Assembly (NCBI GenBank): GCA_009886305.1
Contig: QXZO01000213.1
Location: 1 to 6,619 of the forward strand
Direction: 5' to 3'
Length of the DNA: 6,619 bases
Origin: Betaproteobacteria bacterium
GTDB lineage: Bacteria; Pseudomonadota; Gammaproteobacteria; Burkholderiales; Eutrophovitaceae
In this document: in pieces, positions 5,612 through 6,619 of the stretch
How the letters are laid out: each line of letters opens with the position of its first letter
Position numbering within the stretch: the first letter of the stretch is position 1
Program-made: the position numbers and the translations under genes
Notes under the pieces: generated by a model
Database searches by the model: none
Told to the model about the DNA's origin: nothing
Seen by the model: only the letters and a program-made list of their open reading frames with translations

Positions 5612-5944
5612 ATGTTGATTGATATGAGAACGTACAGTTGCCGGCCGGGCACAATTAAGAAGCATCTGGCTTTATATGAAAAGTTGGGTAAGCCGGCTCA
5701 AACCAAGCACCTTGGTCAGCCACTTGCCTATATGCAATGTGAGAGCGGCAATCCTAATGAGTACGTTCATATGTGGGTCTATGATAGTGCTGGAGATCGG
5801 CAAACAAAAAGGGCTGCCATGCAGGCAGACCCAGACTGGATAGCCTATCTAGGTGAAAGCGCCAAATTGGGAGCACTTGAAAGTCAAACTAACAAATTGA
5901 TGACTCCCGTTGATTTTTTCCCGCTGCCACAAAATGGTGGATAA
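5612..5944 (+). CDS. NIPSNAP family protein
   Basis: This 110-residue soluble protein belongs to the NIPSNAP family, which adopts a ferredoxin-like dimeric alpha-beta barrel fold. Visible family features are the opening LIDMRTYSCRPGTIKKHLALY, a central 'NPNEYVHMWVYDSAGDRQTKRAAM' region (residues 47-70) with its H-x-W-x-Y strand, 'DPDWIAYL' (73-80), and the closing MTPVDFFPL. Its length is that of the single-domain bacterial form. The biochemical role of bacterial members is not established, so no substrate is proposed. GGAG (5602-5605) lies 6 bases before the ATG. It follows the FKBP gene by 34 bases, and no convincing terminator lies between them. It ends at the bidirectional terminator shared with the convergent acyl-CoA ligase gene. 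Confidence 0.85.
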   Translation: MLIDMRTYSCRPGTIKKHLALYEKLGKPAQTKHLGQPLAYMQCESGNPNEYVHMWVYDSAGDRQTKRAAMQADPDWIAYLGESAKLGALESQTNKLMTPVDFFPLPQNGG

Positions 5945-5961
5945 GAAGTTTTGAAAAATCA

Positions 5962-5994
5962 GAACGATGGATGAGTTTTTAAAATCCATCGTTC
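5962..5994. terminator. Bidirectional rho-independent terminator between convergent genes
   Basis: GAACGATGGAT (5962-5972) and ATCCATCGTTC (5984-5994) form a perfect 11-bp stem with an 11-base loop. On the minus strand the stem is followed by TGATTTTTC, a good T-run for ending the ligase transcript. On the plus strand the downstream sequence is T-rich but interrupted. It lies 17 bases after the NIPSNAP stop and 8 bases beyond the ligase stop. Confidence 0.85.
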
Positions 5995-6002
5995 ACTTAT
6001 CT

Positions 6003-6619
6003 TTATTCTCCCCTTTCTTTTTGGATTAGCACTCGCCTAAGTATTTTTCCAGATGCTGATTTTGGAATTTTTTCTACGAACTCAACAATTCTCACTTTTT
6101 TGTGGGGCGCGACTTTTTCGGCGACAAATGACATCACCTCTGCGGTAGTTAACGTAAGTCCGTCTTTTATCACAACGACCGCTTTTGGTAATTCTCCAGC
6201 CTCTTCGTTAGCAACTGGAATAACAGCCACATCAGAAATTGATGGATGTGTGAGTAAGAGCGCTTCCAGTTCGGCTGGAGCAACTTGCATCCCTTTATAC
6301 TTTATGAGTTCTTTAATGCGGTCAACGGCGTAAAAGAATCCCTCGTCATCCACGTACCCAATATCGCCAGTACGGTACCAACCGTCCTCAGTGATACTCT
6401 CTTTAGTTGCCTCTACACGGTTGAGATAACCTTTCATGATCTGGGGGCCTCGAATCCAGATCTCACCATTCTGATTTTTTTTAAGCGGTTGCTCTGTTTC
6501 TGGATCTATAATCATTACTTCGGTGTTAGGTATGGGAACGCCAATAGATCCTATCTTATTTGCCTCGCTGTCAATTGGTAATAAGTGAGTGACTGGACTC
6601 GCCTCGGTCATGCCGTAAC
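6003..6619 (-). CDS. AMP-dependent acyl-CoA synthetase / 4-coumarate-CoA ligase-like, C-terminal part (5' end outside window)
   Basis: This is the C-terminal part of an adenylate-forming enzyme that activates a carboxylic acid as acyl-AMP and transfers it to CoA. The frame stays open to the right edge. The codons before the ATG at 6609-6611 read Tyr-Gly, giving YGMTEASPVTH (motif A5), so that Met is internal. Counting from it, later motifs appear in order: GEIWIRGPQIMKGYLN (49-64), YRTGDIG (79-85, motif A7), the hinge DRIKELIKYKGMQVAPAELE (97-116, motif A8), and PKSASGKILRR with the catalytic lysine (A10). The wording of A8 and A10 is closest to 4-coumarate-CoA ligase and related luciferase-like or medium/long-chain acyl-CoA ligases. 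The acid substrate is decided by the missing N-terminal domain. The gene converges on the NIPSNAP gene with a shared terminator between. Confidence 0.92.
   Translation of the reverse strand, partial: YGMTEASPVTHLLPIDSEANKIGSIGVPIPNTEVMIIDPETEQPLKKNQNGEIWIRGPQIMKGYLNRVEATKESITEDGWYRTGDIGYVDDEGFFYAVDRIKELIKYKGMQVAPAELEALLLTHPSISDVAVIPVANEEAGELPKAVVVIKDGLTLTTAEVMSFVAEKVAPHKKVRIVEFVEKIPKSASGKILRRVLIQKERGE

Noticed and set aside
5466..5654. 62-residue minus-strand ORF
   Set aside because: It is antisense to the end of the FKBP gene and the start of the NIPSNAP gene, both well supported.
6100..6581. Two plus-strand ORFs (6100-6333 and 6285-6581)
   Set aside because: Both are antisense to the clearly recognisable acyl-CoA ligase motifs.

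Overview
The window looks like chromosomal DNA of a gammaproteobacterium, probably free-living or marine. This rests on the protein families: a DsbD-type thiol reductase tail, an ETHE1-type persulfide dioxygenase fused to rhodanese, a Mip/FkpA-type FKBP lipoprotein, a NIPSNAP protein and a 4CL-like acyl-CoA ligase. Base composition is AT-leaning by eye, and two genes appear to start with TTG. The taxonomic placement is inference. I see no tRNA, rRNA, CRISPR array, transposase or integrase. No gene-free stretch exceeds about 205 bases.

Layout: (1) 1-701 (+) is the 3' part of a DsbD-family membrane protein with a C-terminal thioredoxin domain; its start lies left of the window. (2) 768-1739 (+) is an HTH-WYL transcriptional regulator. 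(3) 1865-2818 (+) is an unrecognised protein with weak DUF932-like features. Its 125-base leader holds nested small repeats and two adjacent stem-loops, and a possible 30-codon ORF overlaps its stop codon. (4) 2947-4020 (+) is a persulfide dioxygenase-rhodanese fusion. It converges, across a probable terminator, on (5) 4084-4695 (-), a glutathione S-transferase-like protein. (6) A 204-base divergent gap separates the GST from 4900-5577 (+), an FKBP-type prolyl isomerase lipoprotein. This is followed 34 bases later by (7) 5612-5944 (+), a small NIPSNAP-family protein. (8) A strong inverted-repeat terminator separates that gene from the convergent 3' part of an acyl-CoA/4-coumarate-CoA ligase-like gene (6003-6619, -), which runs off the right edge.

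Functionally, the membrane thiol reductase, the persulfide dioxygenase-rhodanese and the GST share thiol, glutathione and sulfane-sulfur chemistry. They are not one operon, however, so a common pathway is only suggestive. The FKBP acts on envelope protein folding. The WYL regulator and the unknown gene after it are the least explained part of the window. They could be a regulator-target pair, with the repeats at 1796-1826 as a candidate operator or RNA structure.
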